From contig NC_060885.1 of the NCBI RefSeq assembly GCF_014805685.1, positions 34,049,632 through 34,113,631 of the forward strand: a stretch of DNA of 64,000 bases, given 5' to 3'. The notes under the pieces were generated by a model. It had not been told where the DNA came from. It saw only the letters and a program-made list of their open reading frames with translations, and did no database searches. Positions 1 to 12,310 of this stretch are shown piece after piece. This stretch comes from Silurus meridionalis (lineage: Eukaryota > Chordata > Actinopteri > Siluriformes > Siluridae). The translations under genes and the position numbers were made by a program. How positions within the stretch are numbered: the first letter of the stretch is position 1; the number at the start of each line of letters is the position of its first letter.

Positions 1-1019
1 CCTCAGGGTTCTGACCTCATCCCCTCAGCACCTGGGCTGTGTGAAGCTTGCCACTGCACCACTGGGTTCAAGTTCAGTCTTGGAGAAGTGAGATTCCACA
101 CATTCAGCCCTGAGGGCTTTCCCGAAATTTCTCTTCGATCCCCTGACTGGAAAACTCTATGGCAAGACATTTGCTCATAACTTTCCCGGGCGTAATGGCC
201 GTATAGCTAATGGCCAGGATTAGATTTCTATTCAAGCAAAGAAGGAGGGGTTTCATTATGTACAAATGTGTAATGCTGCTTGTTTCTAGTCACAGTGAGC
301 AGGTCAGAGACTGGCAGCTTTAAAACCACAAGAGTAACGAGGAAGGAGAGGCGCAATTCAAGACTCGTAAATACCACACTGAGTCAGGTCATTTTTATAA
401 TGAATTCAAGAAGAGTGTATCAGTAGGTCAAAGGTTCACCGTCTTTACATCTCATATACACACATTTATCTACCAAACCTAAGGACATTATCCTCAGACC
501 CTCTGCCCAATGTTGCTCCCCCGGCCTCCAGAAGCTCATGTTTTAGCTACAAGACCATCAGAGATGTTGTGTTTGAAGGTGTGGTGTCCTGCTAAGGTTC
601 GCAGATCTTCCTCGGATGTTGACGAATCAGCGTACGAGTGTTGGGGAGGTTATTGCAACATTCTGTGCTCAGTTCCCTCCGTCAGATTCAGAAGGTTTGA
701 CAGAAGATTACAGCTCTTACAGTGTGTGCATGGGGGAGGCATGTATTTATATCCTGGTGGGGGAACAAAAATTCCCACAGGGAAAGGAATATCTGAGCAC
801 ATCGCTGGTGCCCATGTTGAGAACTGCTGCTCCAGCTTTCTCTTGAAAACTAAAATAACCAAGAGGTTACTGAGGTTAAGGTCTGAGGGTGGACTGATTA
901 TCTGCATGAATAGACAAAATTAAAAATATTTAAATAAAAAATTTATAAATAATAAAGCATTATTTTTGTTGGATTTATTTATACATTTAGCAACAAAATT
1001 ATTTATTTATTTATTTATT
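1..1019. other. Intergenic, nothing recognised
   Basis: Part of the fgfr2 3' gene desert. Overlapping open frames near 510-923 on both strands have no recognisable family. The stretch 925-1019 is AT-rich. Confidence 0.6.
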
Positions 1020-1021
1020 TA

Positions 1022-1100
1022 TAATTCCATTCAACTTCATTGTTATTTTTGTAGAGCTTTTAATAATGAACATCAAAGCAGTTTACAGAAATAAATAGAT
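1022..1100 (-). repeat. LINE-type 3' end fragment (AGCTGCTTT family), copy 1
   Basis: The plus strand reads TTGTAGAGCTTTTAATAATGAACATCAAAGCAG..., the reverse of the fish repeat end 'CTGTAAAGCTGCTTTG..ACAATGTCCATTGTTAAAA'. Three better copies are in this window (16575, 27620, 28985). Degraded. Confidence 0.5.
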
Positions 1101-1357
1101 TACAAATTTCAAAATGTAAACAAAGTTTATAGTATAAAATTCAATAGTTATTCAAAAGTTATTTATATTTATTATTATTTACAAATTACTGATATTAATA
1201 ATTGATGTTTAAATTTTCTTAATTACATTTTTTTTAATATTTAGATTTTTTTATGAATTTACTATTAATAATTATAAATCACATTATAATTAAAATATAA
1301 TTGTAAACAATGTATGATTTTTATTTTTAATCAATTTTAGACCAATAATAAGAGGAT

Positions 1358-1358
<1 letters not shown>

Positions 1359-1406
<48 letters not shown>
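1359..1406. repeat. (ATT)n microsatellite
   Basis: About 15 uninterrupted ATT units inside an AT-rich stretch. Confidence 0.95.
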
Positions 1407-1408
<2 letters not shown>

Positions 1409-2264
1409 TACCTCTTAATGTCTGATGTATTTTTTGTCTTTATTATTCATGATGATCATGTAAAATCTTTTGAAAAATGATTAGACCTTCGACCTCCAAA
1501 CTGTAAACGACTGATAAATGGGAATGACTTTAAGGTGGTCAGTCTTCTATCTGGGGAACACATGAACCTTGTTGATCCTTTTTTGCCTCCCAACTTCAGT
1601 TTGACAATCCAGACCCAGATGTGACCTTCACCTTGATGGCAGATTGACCAATCACAGTGTAAAAGCTGCCCTGAACACTTACAGACCTCTGTACACCAGT
1701 GCTGAGAAACCCTGACAAAATGATTTAACAGTTCTGTAAGCGGAGAAAGGAGGACTTAAAGACGCTTTGCATGAAAACCTACCGCCATACTTATTGGTGT
1801 ATCAATGCAAAAGTCACTAATAAGGACCTCTAAAAGGAAATGACCAGTCTATCCCGTGCACTTCGTACATTTGTGACACACTTGTGACTCGTTTAGCGAA
1901 TAACAGCCACCGAGAGACTCCATCAAGCCCGTTTCCTGTTATTACTTACACTAAAAAGCACAAGGAACAGGAGACAGGAGCAAAATGAAAAGGCAGAAAG
2001 GAAAGAAAAATCACCTAAAGCCACAGTAATGCACACCAACCCTCAGTAACATACTCAAAATAATTCCAATAATTGTCCTGCAAAATCCATCTGAGAGACT
2101 AATAGCAGCAGTGACTACTGAAACTCAAACATCTCAACTCGTATCTAAAGCAGGTCCAAAGCCACAAAATACAGCAGTGAGGAAAATCTATAAATCGAGA
2201 AGGAGCATGTGTCTGATGAGCATTAATACGGATCACTGTTTATGTCCCATAACATTAACATTAA
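1407..2264. other. Intergenic, nothing recognised
   Basis: AT-rich on the left, then ordinary unique-looking sequence. No open frame of note and no recognised element. Confidence 0.6.
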
Positions 2265-2450
2265 CGTAAACTAGGAGATCCAAACATTCTGTTCCAGTAT
2301 GACAAGTCCTCTGTGCACAAAGCATTCTCATTAAATATCAGGTTCACATGGTCTGGAGTGGAAGATCATCACCTACACTGACTGCACCCCAGGCCTCCTC
2401 ACCTCACCTACATCAGTACCTGACTTTTATTTCTTCTCTGATGACATGAG
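2265..2450 (+). mobile_element. Tc1-like transposase fragment, copy A
   Basis: The sequence CAGTATGACAAGTCCTCTGT..GCACAAAGC and CTGACTGCACCCCAGGCCTCCTCACC match the other three C-terminal copies in the window. The family encodes the Tc1 transposase end (HDNAPVHKA ... PIEHLWDELERR). Here the middle is deleted and the frame is broken. No inverted terminal repeats are seen. Confidence 0.7.
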
Positions 2451-3384
2451 TGCATTTCAAGATGACAATCTTTGGATAAATCCTGCATGATGACATTTAT
2501 CAACACAAGGTCTTGGTAAGAAATTAATGCAACTGGACAGAAATAAACGTTGTGATGTTGCATTGCTTCCTGAAAAGATATGAGCATAAATACATGAAAT
2601 AAAATCACCCATACATTCGCTTTCGTATCATTTTCACATCCGTACATCTGAATAGCAGCTATGAATCTCCTGAAGCTCATAATGAAGAAACAAAAAAGAG
2701 TCTCAGAGCTTCAATGCTTTTCCTCTAAAACAATGTGCTTCCTGTGACTGGAACATCCTGCATCACATCTCTGTTCCGTGTCTTCTCACTCGAGATGAAG
2801 ACCATTCACACCAGCAGACAGTGTACAGGAGAGGGTTTTCCTCATACATCGTCGTGAGAGATTTATCAGCTTCCTCTTACTCTTTACAACAAATTTAGTT
2901 CATCCACCTCCAAACTTATCTTCTATCTCCTCTGGTTTTTGTCTTTTTCGTGTGCTCTCTTTTTTGGCAAAGCATCTTCAGGAAATCTGTGTGGTGCACT
3001 CCTGAGAGGGGTATTAAACACCCATCTGCCAGAGCTCAGCATTTCTGACAAGTGCTGATAAAACACCATGCAGAATCAAACAATTAAATAGTGTATAAAG
3101 AAATGGACATGAGACATGGTCGCTCACAGATCTCACGCCACTGAGCTCAATGAGATTCAGTTCCAAAGAATCTGTGCAGAACTTCATGTCTATGTAGGTG
3201 GAAAGTCTACACTGAAGATCTTCAGTACTTTAAAGTGTAAAGTATTGGCACAATGGTTGTATTTATGGTCCGGTCTACAATTAAATAAAGTGTAATTGCT
3301 AAACATTATTAGTATTTTCATTCTATCACTATGACTTGCCATGTCTGGGTTTTTTTATGTTAGAAAATATAATTTTTTTTTTTT
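2451..3384. other. Intergenic, nothing recognised
   Basis: Unique-looking sequence with short chance open frames only. Confidence 0.6.
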
Positions 3385-3575
3385 GGGGGTTTGAATCCCG
3401 TCTCTGCCTTGTGTGTGAAGAGTTTGCATGTTCTCCCTGTGGTTTAATGGTTCCCCTGTAGATACTTTGACTTCCTCTTCCAGTCCAACAACATGCACCG
3501 GCATCCAGGCCAGTTCACCTCGTGACCCTGTGTAGGATAAGCAAAATAGTAAATAGATGAATGGGGAGAAAATGC
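3385..3575 (+). mobile_element. SINE-like element, family 2
   Basis: It begins with a Pol III B-box-like GGTTTGAATCC, followed by GTTTGCATGTTCTCCCTGTGG, the fish SINE body with 'TCCAACAACATGCACCGGCATCC', and ends CCCTGTGTAGGATAAGCAAAAT..ATGAATGG. Body segments are shared with 34780-35045. Confidence 0.65.
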
Positions 3576-3634
3576 CATTGTGAGCATATGCGTGATGTTA
3601 GGAGTTGGTAATTGGATTAGAGTGTCCAATAGTT

Positions 3635-3720
3635 AGGGCAGAATTTCCCAAACTCGGGGTCGTAACCCCATGTGGGGTCACTTGATTTCCAAAAGGCAGT
3701 TAGGAGAGAAACTCACAATG
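3635..3720. mobile_element. Possible hAT-type non-autonomous fragment
   Basis: AATTTCCCAAACTCGGGGTCGTAACCCCATGTGGGGTCAC resembles ends of fish hAT elements, as I recall them. It has a short self-complementary GGGGTCGTAACCCC. A counterpart end may be at 35325-35370. Weak. Confidence 0.3.
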
Positions 3721-4104
3721 TCCTGTTATTAAAAAAAGGACAAATTACATTTAATAGATTTGTAACAATCTTGAGTGAAGAAACAACAGAAATAATGTTA
3801 AATGCAAACAAATATATCTTTACAATTTAACTCCCATCTTTTGAAACGCTATGTGAACAACTGCAAGCTCATCCAATCAGTGCAGGGAAAATTCCGGTAT
3901 GATTAAAAAATGCCGAGATGTTAAAACAGTCCTGAATTATGAAGCTGGACACATTTTAAAGGTATGAGTTTGGGATCTAAATGATGGAGTGTGTGTTTGT
4001 GTGTGTAAGATGTTCAGTTCATGAGATGTTTTTATTTTAAGAGAATTTATTCGCAGGTTGAATCTTATAGACCGACCCCCAGTTCAGATTCAGATTCAAT
4101 TCAT

Positions 4105-4185
4105 CTATATTTACAATTATCTTATTTATACAATCGAGCACTTTAAGGTTAAGGGCCTTGCTCAAGGGCCCCAAATTTAACATGT
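4105..4185 (-). mobile_element. tRNA-derived SINE family 1, partial copy
   Basis: TTAAGGGCCTTGCTCAAGGGCCCC is the body of the SINE found in fuller form at 15440, 20645, 22510, 24050 and 26040. The tRNA head is missing. Confidence 0.6.
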
Positions 4186-4189
4186 TACT

Positions 4190-5201
4190 CACTTGAACAG
4201 TGGAAATAGTCCCAAAGTGGATATTGATAAATTTGTAAACAAGACAGAAATTATAGTGACAACAGAAAAACTGGAACAAGACTCAAAACAGGTTCCTCAT
4301 CAGAACCCGTTTAGACCCTAATACACAGGTACTTCTACTACTACACTATAACACTTACTGCTTTCAGTGTACACTTTACAAACGATAAATTAAGACTCAC
4401 CCTGACCCAAACCCTGGCCTGGATAAAGCAGTTACTGAAATTAACTTAGAGTCAAATAAGTGCCAAGTACTTCCTTTTCCTCCTAAAGGAAGTTCAAGGA
4501 GTTAAAACAGGAAGTACTGGTCATTGTACACACAATTATCATTTTCCCATTTACTAAAACCCATAATAATTGGCACTTGTTTAGCCACATGCTTAACCCG
4601 ATTCCCACGAAGCCCCAGACGTCAAAACGTGTACCTCTTTTACGGAACAACATTTTTTTCAGATTGAAGTTCAGCATCTGGCTTCTTAACTGAACCCAGG
4701 ACACACTGACCTCACAGAAACGTCCTCCTGGGAAACATTAGCAGCTTTTATTTGTATATTTGTACAGATTTGTAAATTTGTATATTTGCACCAGATTTCC
4801 TCCGTGTCCTCCGCATTCTCACTTGGCAGCTGGACTGAAAGCTAGAAAGCGATTTCCGTGTACGCTAACCGAATCACATTGTTGTTTTTGTTGACAAAGG
4901 AAGAAACCGGAACGAGAGAAAGGAGAAGGAGAAGGAGGAGTGCAGGGTCAAAAGGGATCGTTAAGCTGCTCGATAAATCACTAAGACGTGGCTTAAATAC
5001 TAATTACCTCCTATTTCACTTGACTGATAACGATTTTTTTTTTTACAAACAGCACGTACAGTAAATGCTGGACTCCCGACCGGAACCCTTGAGTTTTGAT
5101 AAAAGGCCATGCGTGTGTAAATACACCTAGAAGCCTTTTGGCAAATGGCTGTGAGCGGTAATGGCTTCCAGAAGGCTTAGAACCAGCAGCAGGGTATTTT
5201 A
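4190..5201. other. Intergenic, nothing recognised
   Basis: Unique-looking sequence. Small open frames at 4483-4704 (minus) and 4858-5064 (plus) show no family. Confidence 0.6.
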
Positions 5202-5202
5202 A

Positions 5203-5256
<54 letters not shown>
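5202..5256. repeat. (AG)n microsatellite
   Basis: About 25 AG units, slightly interrupted at both ends. Confidence 0.95.
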
Positions 5257-5257
<1 letters not shown>

Positions 5258-6063
5258 AGAAAAAAATAATTATATTTTCTTTTTATGGCCTGTAAATCTC
5301 CTTGGTTGCCAGATATGTAAATGACAAAGACAAAACAGACACAGTGAAACTGTGGGAAAAGGAACACGCATAAAGAAAATGATCCCATCCAGTAAACATT
5401 AGTAGAAGATCCAAAATATGCAATCGGAGCCTATCGATTACAGCAGGCAAAATCAGAAGACGGCGTTGTAGCTGTGATCAGTCAGATCTAAGACATTCCG
5501 TACGTGACGCAAGTTTCTGTGCCTTTACCTTTTTGTTCACACGTTGTCAGCGATCACGCTACGTTATGCCCAAAGCCTTTAGAGAACAGTTCTGCTTGTT
5601 GTGGAGGACAGCAGTGTGTGTGCCACTTCCTGTGCCGCTGTGACCTGCTGCTCTGTTTCCAAACACAGCTCCACTGGGATGTGGCACGTTAATGAGGGTC
5701 AGCTGAAGCTCCGGCGTGAAGAGGCATTGAGGGGTTAAGCCGCAGTCTCATGGCGAGGGGAGCTCGCTGACCTCTTTGATCTCGAGGGGCCCTTCAGCAA
5801 GTCCACAGAAATCTGTGCGCTGCCTCGCAAAGCCACATAATCTTTTTTAGGGCTCAGCTTTGCATTCCTCCGATTGTTTTTTTTTTGGAAGGAGGCGAGG
5901 GTGGGGGGGGGTGTTGGGTGGGGATTTGAACGAGGGATCTCACCCACTCGATTGGGGAAATGAGGGGGAGTTACATAATGAAAAACAGCCTCCCTTGCTG
6001 AGCTCTTATTCACGTCCACTTCTGCTTAGGCTTTTATTTATTTATTTTCTTGCGTGTCCTACA
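5257..6063. other. Intergenic; G-rich tract near the right end
   Basis: Moderate-GC, repeat-free sequence at 5600-5850. A G-quadruplex-type tract is at 5899-5923. No gene is seen. Confidence 0.6.
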
Positions 6064-6436
6064 GAACTCGACCCACGAGAACTCAAACCACAAGAGAACT
6101 CGAAGCACAAGAGAACTCGAAGCACAAGAGAACTCGACCCACAAGAGAACTCGACCCACAAGAGAACTCGACCCACAAGAGAACTCGAAGCAAAAGAGAA
6201 CTCGACCCACAAGAGAACTCGACCCACAAGAGAACTCGAAGCACAAGAGAACTCGAAGCACAAGAGAACTCGAAGCACAGGAGAACTTGAAGCACAAGAG
6301 AACTCGACCCACAGGAGAACTCGACCCACAGGAGAACTCGAAGCACAGGAGAACTCGACCCACAGGAGAACTCGACCCACAGGAGAACTCAAGCACAGGA
6401 GAACTCGACCCACAAGAAAACTCGACCCACAAGACC
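6064..6436. repeat. 17-bp minisatellite, about 22 units
   Basis: Tandem units of GAACTCGACCCACAAGA with two main variants (GACCC/GAAGC and CAAGA/CAGGA). One unit of 16 and one of 15 bp occur. Because 17 is not a multiple of three and the unit lacks stops, four or more long overlapping frames open on both strands. These are artefacts, not genes. Confidence 0.97.
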
Positions 6437-6599
6437 CCGTCCTACTTGATTGAGAGAGTGAAGGGATTAAGTTATTGTCAAAAGAAAGAAAAAGTCGCAT
6501 ATGCAGCAATAAAAAAACATATATTTGTGTTTGTCTAAATATTATTGATATTATTATTATTAGGGGGAAACACACAAGGTGCTTGTTATCTATTGCTAC

Positions 6600-6790
6600 A
6601 AGGTGATTTGTTTTGAGATTAATGGTGTAACTGGTGCAGTTCTGACTGCGTGCATTTCCAAGTCTACGATTTCCTCATGCAGCAAGTTGGAACAAAGAGC
6701 AAATGTGAAACTGTGCATGAAACTGTGCAAATCGGCCACGGAGACGTTTAACATGACATACAGCAATGCAGGAAATAGTTGTTCCAGGTG
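6600..6790 (+). mobile_element. mariner-like transposase N-terminal fragment
   Basis: From 6684 the frame reads KLEQRANVKLCMKLCKSATE then TFNM. It resembles the N-terminal helix-turn-helix of fish mariner transposases (EQR..IKLC.KLGKSATETFEM). Upstream, GGTGCAGTTCTGACTGCGTG matches 23675 in another fragment. The fragment stops soon after; no inverted repeats are identified. Confidence 0.6.
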
Positions 6791-6910
6791 TTTTGAATGT
6801 AATGTGTATAAACATAGCTAGATTGGACTTGAAACCTTTTTTGATACCACCTTGTATTAAACATTTTTTGCTCTTGTTCTGCTTTTTGTTCTTCTTAAAT
6901 AGGGAGTCTG

Positions 6911-6913
<3 letters not shown>

Positions 6914-6957
<44 letters not shown>
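6914..6957. repeat. (ATT)n microsatellite
   Basis: About 14 units. Confidence 0.95.
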
Positions 6958-6959
<2 letters not shown>

Positions 6960-7317
6960 AAGAAAAATTGGAACAACTCAATTTAGATACAAAGAAAATC
7001 CTCCAAACAGAAATGTACTTTGTTATTTATTTTGAAAGGGAAAAAGGAGATAAAAATACACTTGCTTAAAAATAAAGACACCCCTGAAAACCATTGCCAA
7101 CCAGATGACAGCACAAGTTTCTGTCAAGATCAGCTTTTTAACCGTCAGTTTTGATCATATAACCAAAGCAGTGCAAATGATGTTTTTTACAGAATAATTA
7201 TAGAATTTTTCCTTTGCGACAGTGGTGCAATTCACTCATCTGTCTATTCATACACTTTTAAAAAAAATGTTTTTAGAGAGGGATTACAGTCTTGAGGCAT
7301 CTACTTTATCACAATTT

Positions 7318-7319
<2 letters not shown>

Positions 7320-7384
<65 letters not shown>
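7320..7384. repeat. (AC)n microsatellite
   Basis: About 32 uninterrupted AC units. Confidence 0.97.
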
Positions 7385-7386
<2 letters not shown>

Positions 7387-9550
7387 CACTAACTATAACA
7401 CCTGCTATCTCTTCTGCCTCTCCATCTCTCCCTTCTTTCTTTTCTCGTTCCCTTCCTGAGAGACTCTTCAGAATCTAAGAAGAATGCTCTGCTGCACTGT
7501 CGGCCTTTTTGTTGTCCTTCTTTCCTTCTTCTTTACGTTTTTTTTGTGCCTCACCCTCTCACCGTCCGTTCTTTTGTCCAGCCGTGTTTGCTGTAGCTGT
7601 GTAAATGGTGCTGCGCTGAAGGGGGCCACACCAGACCCCTGATAAAGTGGGCATTAGGCAGCTGTGGGGCCCCAGAGAGCTCAAACATGACGCCACTGAG
7701 TAAACCGTGCACGGATCTTTATCACAAGACCCTGAAACTGCCTTCGCCGCCTGTTTTGTGCTTTGTTTAGTTTTTTTGTTAGTTTTTTTTTTTTACTCAG
7801 AATTTCAAGGACTTTCTGGATGGAAGAGGAGCGACACAAGGAACAAATGTGAAAATTAAAAGTTTATTGTTTCATCGTTTCATCAATGCACTCTTTCATG
7901 TGACTATAGAAATATATATATTTTTAAATGAATTTTATAACTAGTTTCAAGCCAGAACTCCTCTCAGCACCACCTAGTGGTGGAATGTGTTCTTTGTAAT
8001 ATTTTGTTTTTTCCTATCATTTTGAGCCTCTAAAACACGGCCTGGTATTTGCGTTAGTAAAGTAACTAACCGTCCTATTTAAGTAAATAAGTAAAGATAC
8101 CTATTATGGGAAACCCCTCAAATCACTGCGATATCTGTTATATTTTGCAGTGTCAAAAACAACAACAAAACAGATTTCTTCCATCTGCATTGCTTCGGAT
8201 ATTAGTGTGTTTTTATACTAATAAATTGACACATTAGTGACATGTGACAGTCATGTGAAGGGGCAGTCACTGATGGAAATCATAATCCAGGGCCATAAAT
8301 CCTGACAATGTGTGATGATTATTCTCTTTTATACAAGAAAAAATCCAGAATAATCTTGAAACTTCAGTGTTTCTACTTACATTCCAGGAAAACTGGTTAT
8401 TAGTAACACATTTTTTTAAATAGCACATGCAATGCGTTTATTTTTCTCTATAAAAATAAAAGTATTTGAAATCATTTAATCATCCAGGAATATTATAGTA
8501 TCATTAAATGCCAATAAAAGATCATTTAGTTCATGCAATGATGAGCGCAGCCCAGTTTTCTCTTCCTGTACAGATATGGGGGTGAATACTGAGGGCCTCG
8601 GGGGCCCAGTGAGTTATAGTGGGAAGCGAGAAGTGTAAACACATCTAAACAACTGTCAGTCGGGTTCCTGTGCTTTACTACGGCCTGCTGGAGTACAGCA
8701 CTATTGTACATATGGCACCGTTACCACGGCAATGACACCAGGCTCTGGATCCCGTCGCAGCTCAATAGAGCGTAATGGACTTCATCCTCACCGAACCCCC
8801 CAAACCCCCTAAAACACCCCAAAACACCTCAAAAGTATCATTTTATCGGTATTCCTTCTGCAATACCAAAAATTTATACAAAATTATCATGGGGCATGAA
8901 ACATCATCCTCTGTCCCTGTATACGGTCTTCTACAGGATCGCTGGTGCATACATGTGGAAAAAAAATCAAAGGCCATAAATTCATTTAAATTAGAATTTT
9001 TCAAATAATTGTTTCTTTAATGGAAAATGTTTCCTTTTGGCTTTGCATTAACTCCTTCTTATTACTGGCCTTTGCTGTTTCACTAACCTGCATCACACTA
9101 TTGCAATTTAGCCAAATAAAATAAAGTTTATAGACTGACTGCCCCCAGATTAATGTTTGCATCGCTCTTCAGTATCAGTGCAAATGCTAAAACACAAGTC
9201 TTGCCGGTTTGAAGTCTTTTTAGAGAGCAGAACTGAGACTGATTGTCATCTCGAGAATTCTTGAGCGCGTCTGACAGCCTTAAAAAAAACGAGTTATCTC
9301 TGTCTTGTACACACAGCAAGGAACAAGGAATCTCAGTTGGTCCTTTCATTGCACAGTGTTTTGCAAAACGTGCAATTAGACGTGTCAACGGTGCTGTGAT
9401 ATCGGCAGTCTGGGATCCAGATTAAATTGTTTTCACGTCTCCATTAAAACGAACTTTGCAAAACCCTCAGTGCTCCGAGAGCAGAGGCATTAGAATGAGA
9501 AGTGAATAAACATTGATTGTGAATGCAAACAAATCCAAGAGCTTTCAGGA

Positions 9551-9551
<1 letters not shown>
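7385..9551. other. Intergenic, nothing recognised
   Basis: Non-repetitive. The blocks 7600-7750 and 8525-8780 have higher GC and mixed composition and are candidates for conserved regulatory sequence. No coding evidence. Confidence 0.55.

Positions 9552-9590
<39 letters not shown>
9552..9590. repeat. (AC)n microsatellite
   Basis: About 19 AC units. Confidence 0.95.
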
Positions 9591-9591
<1 letters not shown>

Positions 9592-9947
9592 CCAAAACAA
9601 ACACACCTTTATTTCGACCTACAGTGAATAGATTAAGGACATAAATATTGTCCGAGTAAAGTTGTTCAATAGTAAGTTAATAAATGAGACTCTGCAGGTG
9701 AGCTTTTCCACACAGAAAGTTCTTTTTATCTGTAGAAGAATGCAAAAAATCCTGGTCATCTGATCCCCCAAAACACACTCCCATGAAGGAAAGAGATAGT
9801 GATAATTATTTGGCATGAACTGTTTCTCTCAAGCTGTCAAAACACATTTACATCAGTGTGCTGGAATGGCAAGTATTTTTCTGGGACTGTGGCTTCTGCT
9901 GACACGTCCTGAAGAACCGATAATGTCTGCTTTATTTCATTCCACCT

Positions 9948-9980
9948 GTTGTTGTTGTTGTTATTATTATTATTATTATT
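9948..9980. repeat. (GTT)n(ATT)n microsatellite
   Basis: Four GTT then about seven ATT units. Confidence 0.9.
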
Positions 9981-10039
9981 AGTATTGATAAATAAAGTCG
10001 AATTTTGTTGTGAACCTGAACAGATCATTGGCTTGTATA

Positions 10040-10215
10040 TTTAAGTCTTTGGATGCAGCATGAAATTTTCCCTTCACTTGAACTAGGAGACCCAAACCTG
10101 CTCCAGCATGACGATGTCTCCTTGCACAAAGCAGTTCCATGAAGATCTGGTTCAAAGTGGAAGATCTCCTGCGTTAGAGCTCCAACCATATTAACACCGT
10201 TGGGATGAATTTGCA
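10040..10215 (+). mobile_element. Tc1-like transposase fragment, copy B
   Basis: It contains GGATGCAGCATGAAATTTTC, CCAGCATGACGATGTCTCC..TTGCACAAAGC and TTGGGATGAATTTG, colinear with copy C at 14870. Broken frames. Confidence 0.7.
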
Positions 10216-10731
10216 AAAACCACAAACCGAAATCTTACGCTTGAAAACTCATTAAAAAGACTTTAATACGGGTGTAAATGTTTGCAGTGCAACATTATGG
10301 AGTTGTGAGGACTTTAGGACTTACAGTTGTTACTTATACACTGTAAATATGTAGAAGTGATTGAACAAAAGTCGATGGACTGCTTTAGAAAACTAACCTG
10401 CAAATGTTTTAGGGACTCGTATAAGTACATGTTCCACATATTAGACATTTTATAAATAATGTAAACTTTGGGCTTCTGTAAATTTGTACCACTTGAAACT
10501 ATGTTGGTTTTTACAGACCCTTTTTACAGGCTAAATCGAGGAAATACAATATGACCAAAATGAAGAATGAGAAATGATTCAATATTTCAGCTCCCAAACA
10601 CACAGAACACAGAGGTCTTGTGGTTTCTCATTCCACTTTTACCCTCTTCTGGTTCCCCATCATGCCTCACACTTTCCTTGGAAAACTTCTTATTTGACGT
10701 GATGTCATTTATATACAGTGTTTTAAGCCTA

Positions 10732-10734
<3 letters not shown>

Positions 10735-10800
<66 letters not shown>
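10735..10800. repeat. (GT)n microsatellite
   Basis: About 32 GT units. Confidence 0.97.
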
Positions 10801-10872
10801 CAGTGACCTGTAGGCCATCCTTGCACAGTGAGTCCTTTGTGTATGTTCTGGGTTTATAACACCTCTCACTTT

Positions 10873-10876
<4 letters not shown>

Positions 10877-10923
<47 letters not shown>

Positions 10924-10941
10924 ACACACACACACACACAC
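10877..10941. repeat. (CA)n microsatellite
   Basis: About 31 CA units with one CC interruption near 10921. It lies 77 bp from an opposite-strand (GT)n, so the pair could base-pair as a long imperfect hairpin. Confidence 0.97.
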
Positions 10942-12310
10942 CAGCTCCTTCCCTCTCTCCTTTCTGTTTCAGCACACCACCTTCCATCACTCTTGAACAC
11001 ACACATCAAAACCAGAGGTCTGCTTTTTTTCCTTTTTTTTATTGGACGCCAGACTCAGTCAGATTTTCCACCAAAATGAAAATGTCATGCTTTCGAGGCA
11101 CCGCTGCATGGTAGCGCTTTGCAGTGTCACCCATAATTCAGATGCTCTGTTTTGTGCTTTTCATTACAACCAGCTTTTTTGACATTTATTGTGGAGGCGT
11201 GTTTGTCATAGCGAACAGAAAGTCTTGCTGCCAGAGCTGCAAGTTCTCAGGAGACACTCGATACCTGTTTTACAGACGTCCTACATGCCATTTTTATTTC
11301 TTCTTCATCTTCTTTTGAGCACATGTGGACCGTATTCACCCTTTTCAGTACAATGTTTTAAACTAATCTTTCTATCAATATTTCCTAAATGTCCACGAAT
11401 GCCAGGTCTAGGATTTTTTTATGACTTTTTTCCGGTTGATTTAAGGCATCGGATTGCCGTTCCATTTGTTTTTATTTTGCACAAAAAAGCTTGGACATTT
11501 ATTCATTCTAGTGTGGCCATGAAGCTCATTTTATATACAGCACTGGATCCTCTACATCTCAAACTTCTCTGTTTTTTTTCTGAGTGTCATCATGTTCTAA
11601 GACTTTCAAGACAAACATTTGACGTATAAAGAGTCAATATTCGTGTCGTTATTATATAAATAGCAGATCCCCCAATTCAGTCCAGCTTTCAAGAAACGTT
11701 ACGCCAATAAGGTTGTAGCTAGATCTAAAAACTTATCTTGATGGAGTATTTTTAATGTTTCTATATAATTATCATGTATAAACCCTCTACTATTACTACT
11801 GCTGCTTCTGCCTGATAAACTACAAAATCATATCAGACACATAAAAACCTAATGTTTATTTATAATTATTGCCTTAAATCATATTTAGTAATGCTCCTAA
11901 TACCGGCCTGCATCAACCCTGCCAAAACAAAATGTTTGCCATGTGGTGTGCTCATGAGACACATCTGCTTTTACACCTGACGTATTTGAAAATCTCCTCA
12001 GGTTTCATGGACTCCTGTACTCTATCTTCTCACTGAAGTATGACCAGCTGTTCTATACGGGTGCTTTCCAAACGCACATGTTTCAAGAAGACAGTTTGAG
12101 CTCTGAAACCCAAACACACCTTCCTGCAGGCCTGAGACCCAATCTGATGCTTCCACACTCCTTTATTAATGGATAAAATCACATAGAACACAGAAAAATA
12201 CAATTAGATTAGATTAATGCCAAAGCACAATTCGTCTTGCTCCAATTGTTTGCCAATACTGCATGCTGATGATGTTCTATACAACTAACATTTTTATACT
12301 CCCAAACCGC
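10942..12310. other. Intergenic, nothing recognised
   Basis: A 146-codon forward frame at 11189-11629 has no recognisable domain and poor coding character. Treated as chance. Confidence 0.55.

Noticed and set aside
5860..6575. Several long overlapping open frames of 78 to 197 codons on both strands
   Set aside because: All arise from the stop-free 17-bp minisatellite; peptide sequence is the repeat unit in different frames.
11189..11629. 146-codon forward open frame
   Set aside because: No family resemblance, AT-rich codon use, and no splice-linked partner exons were seen.
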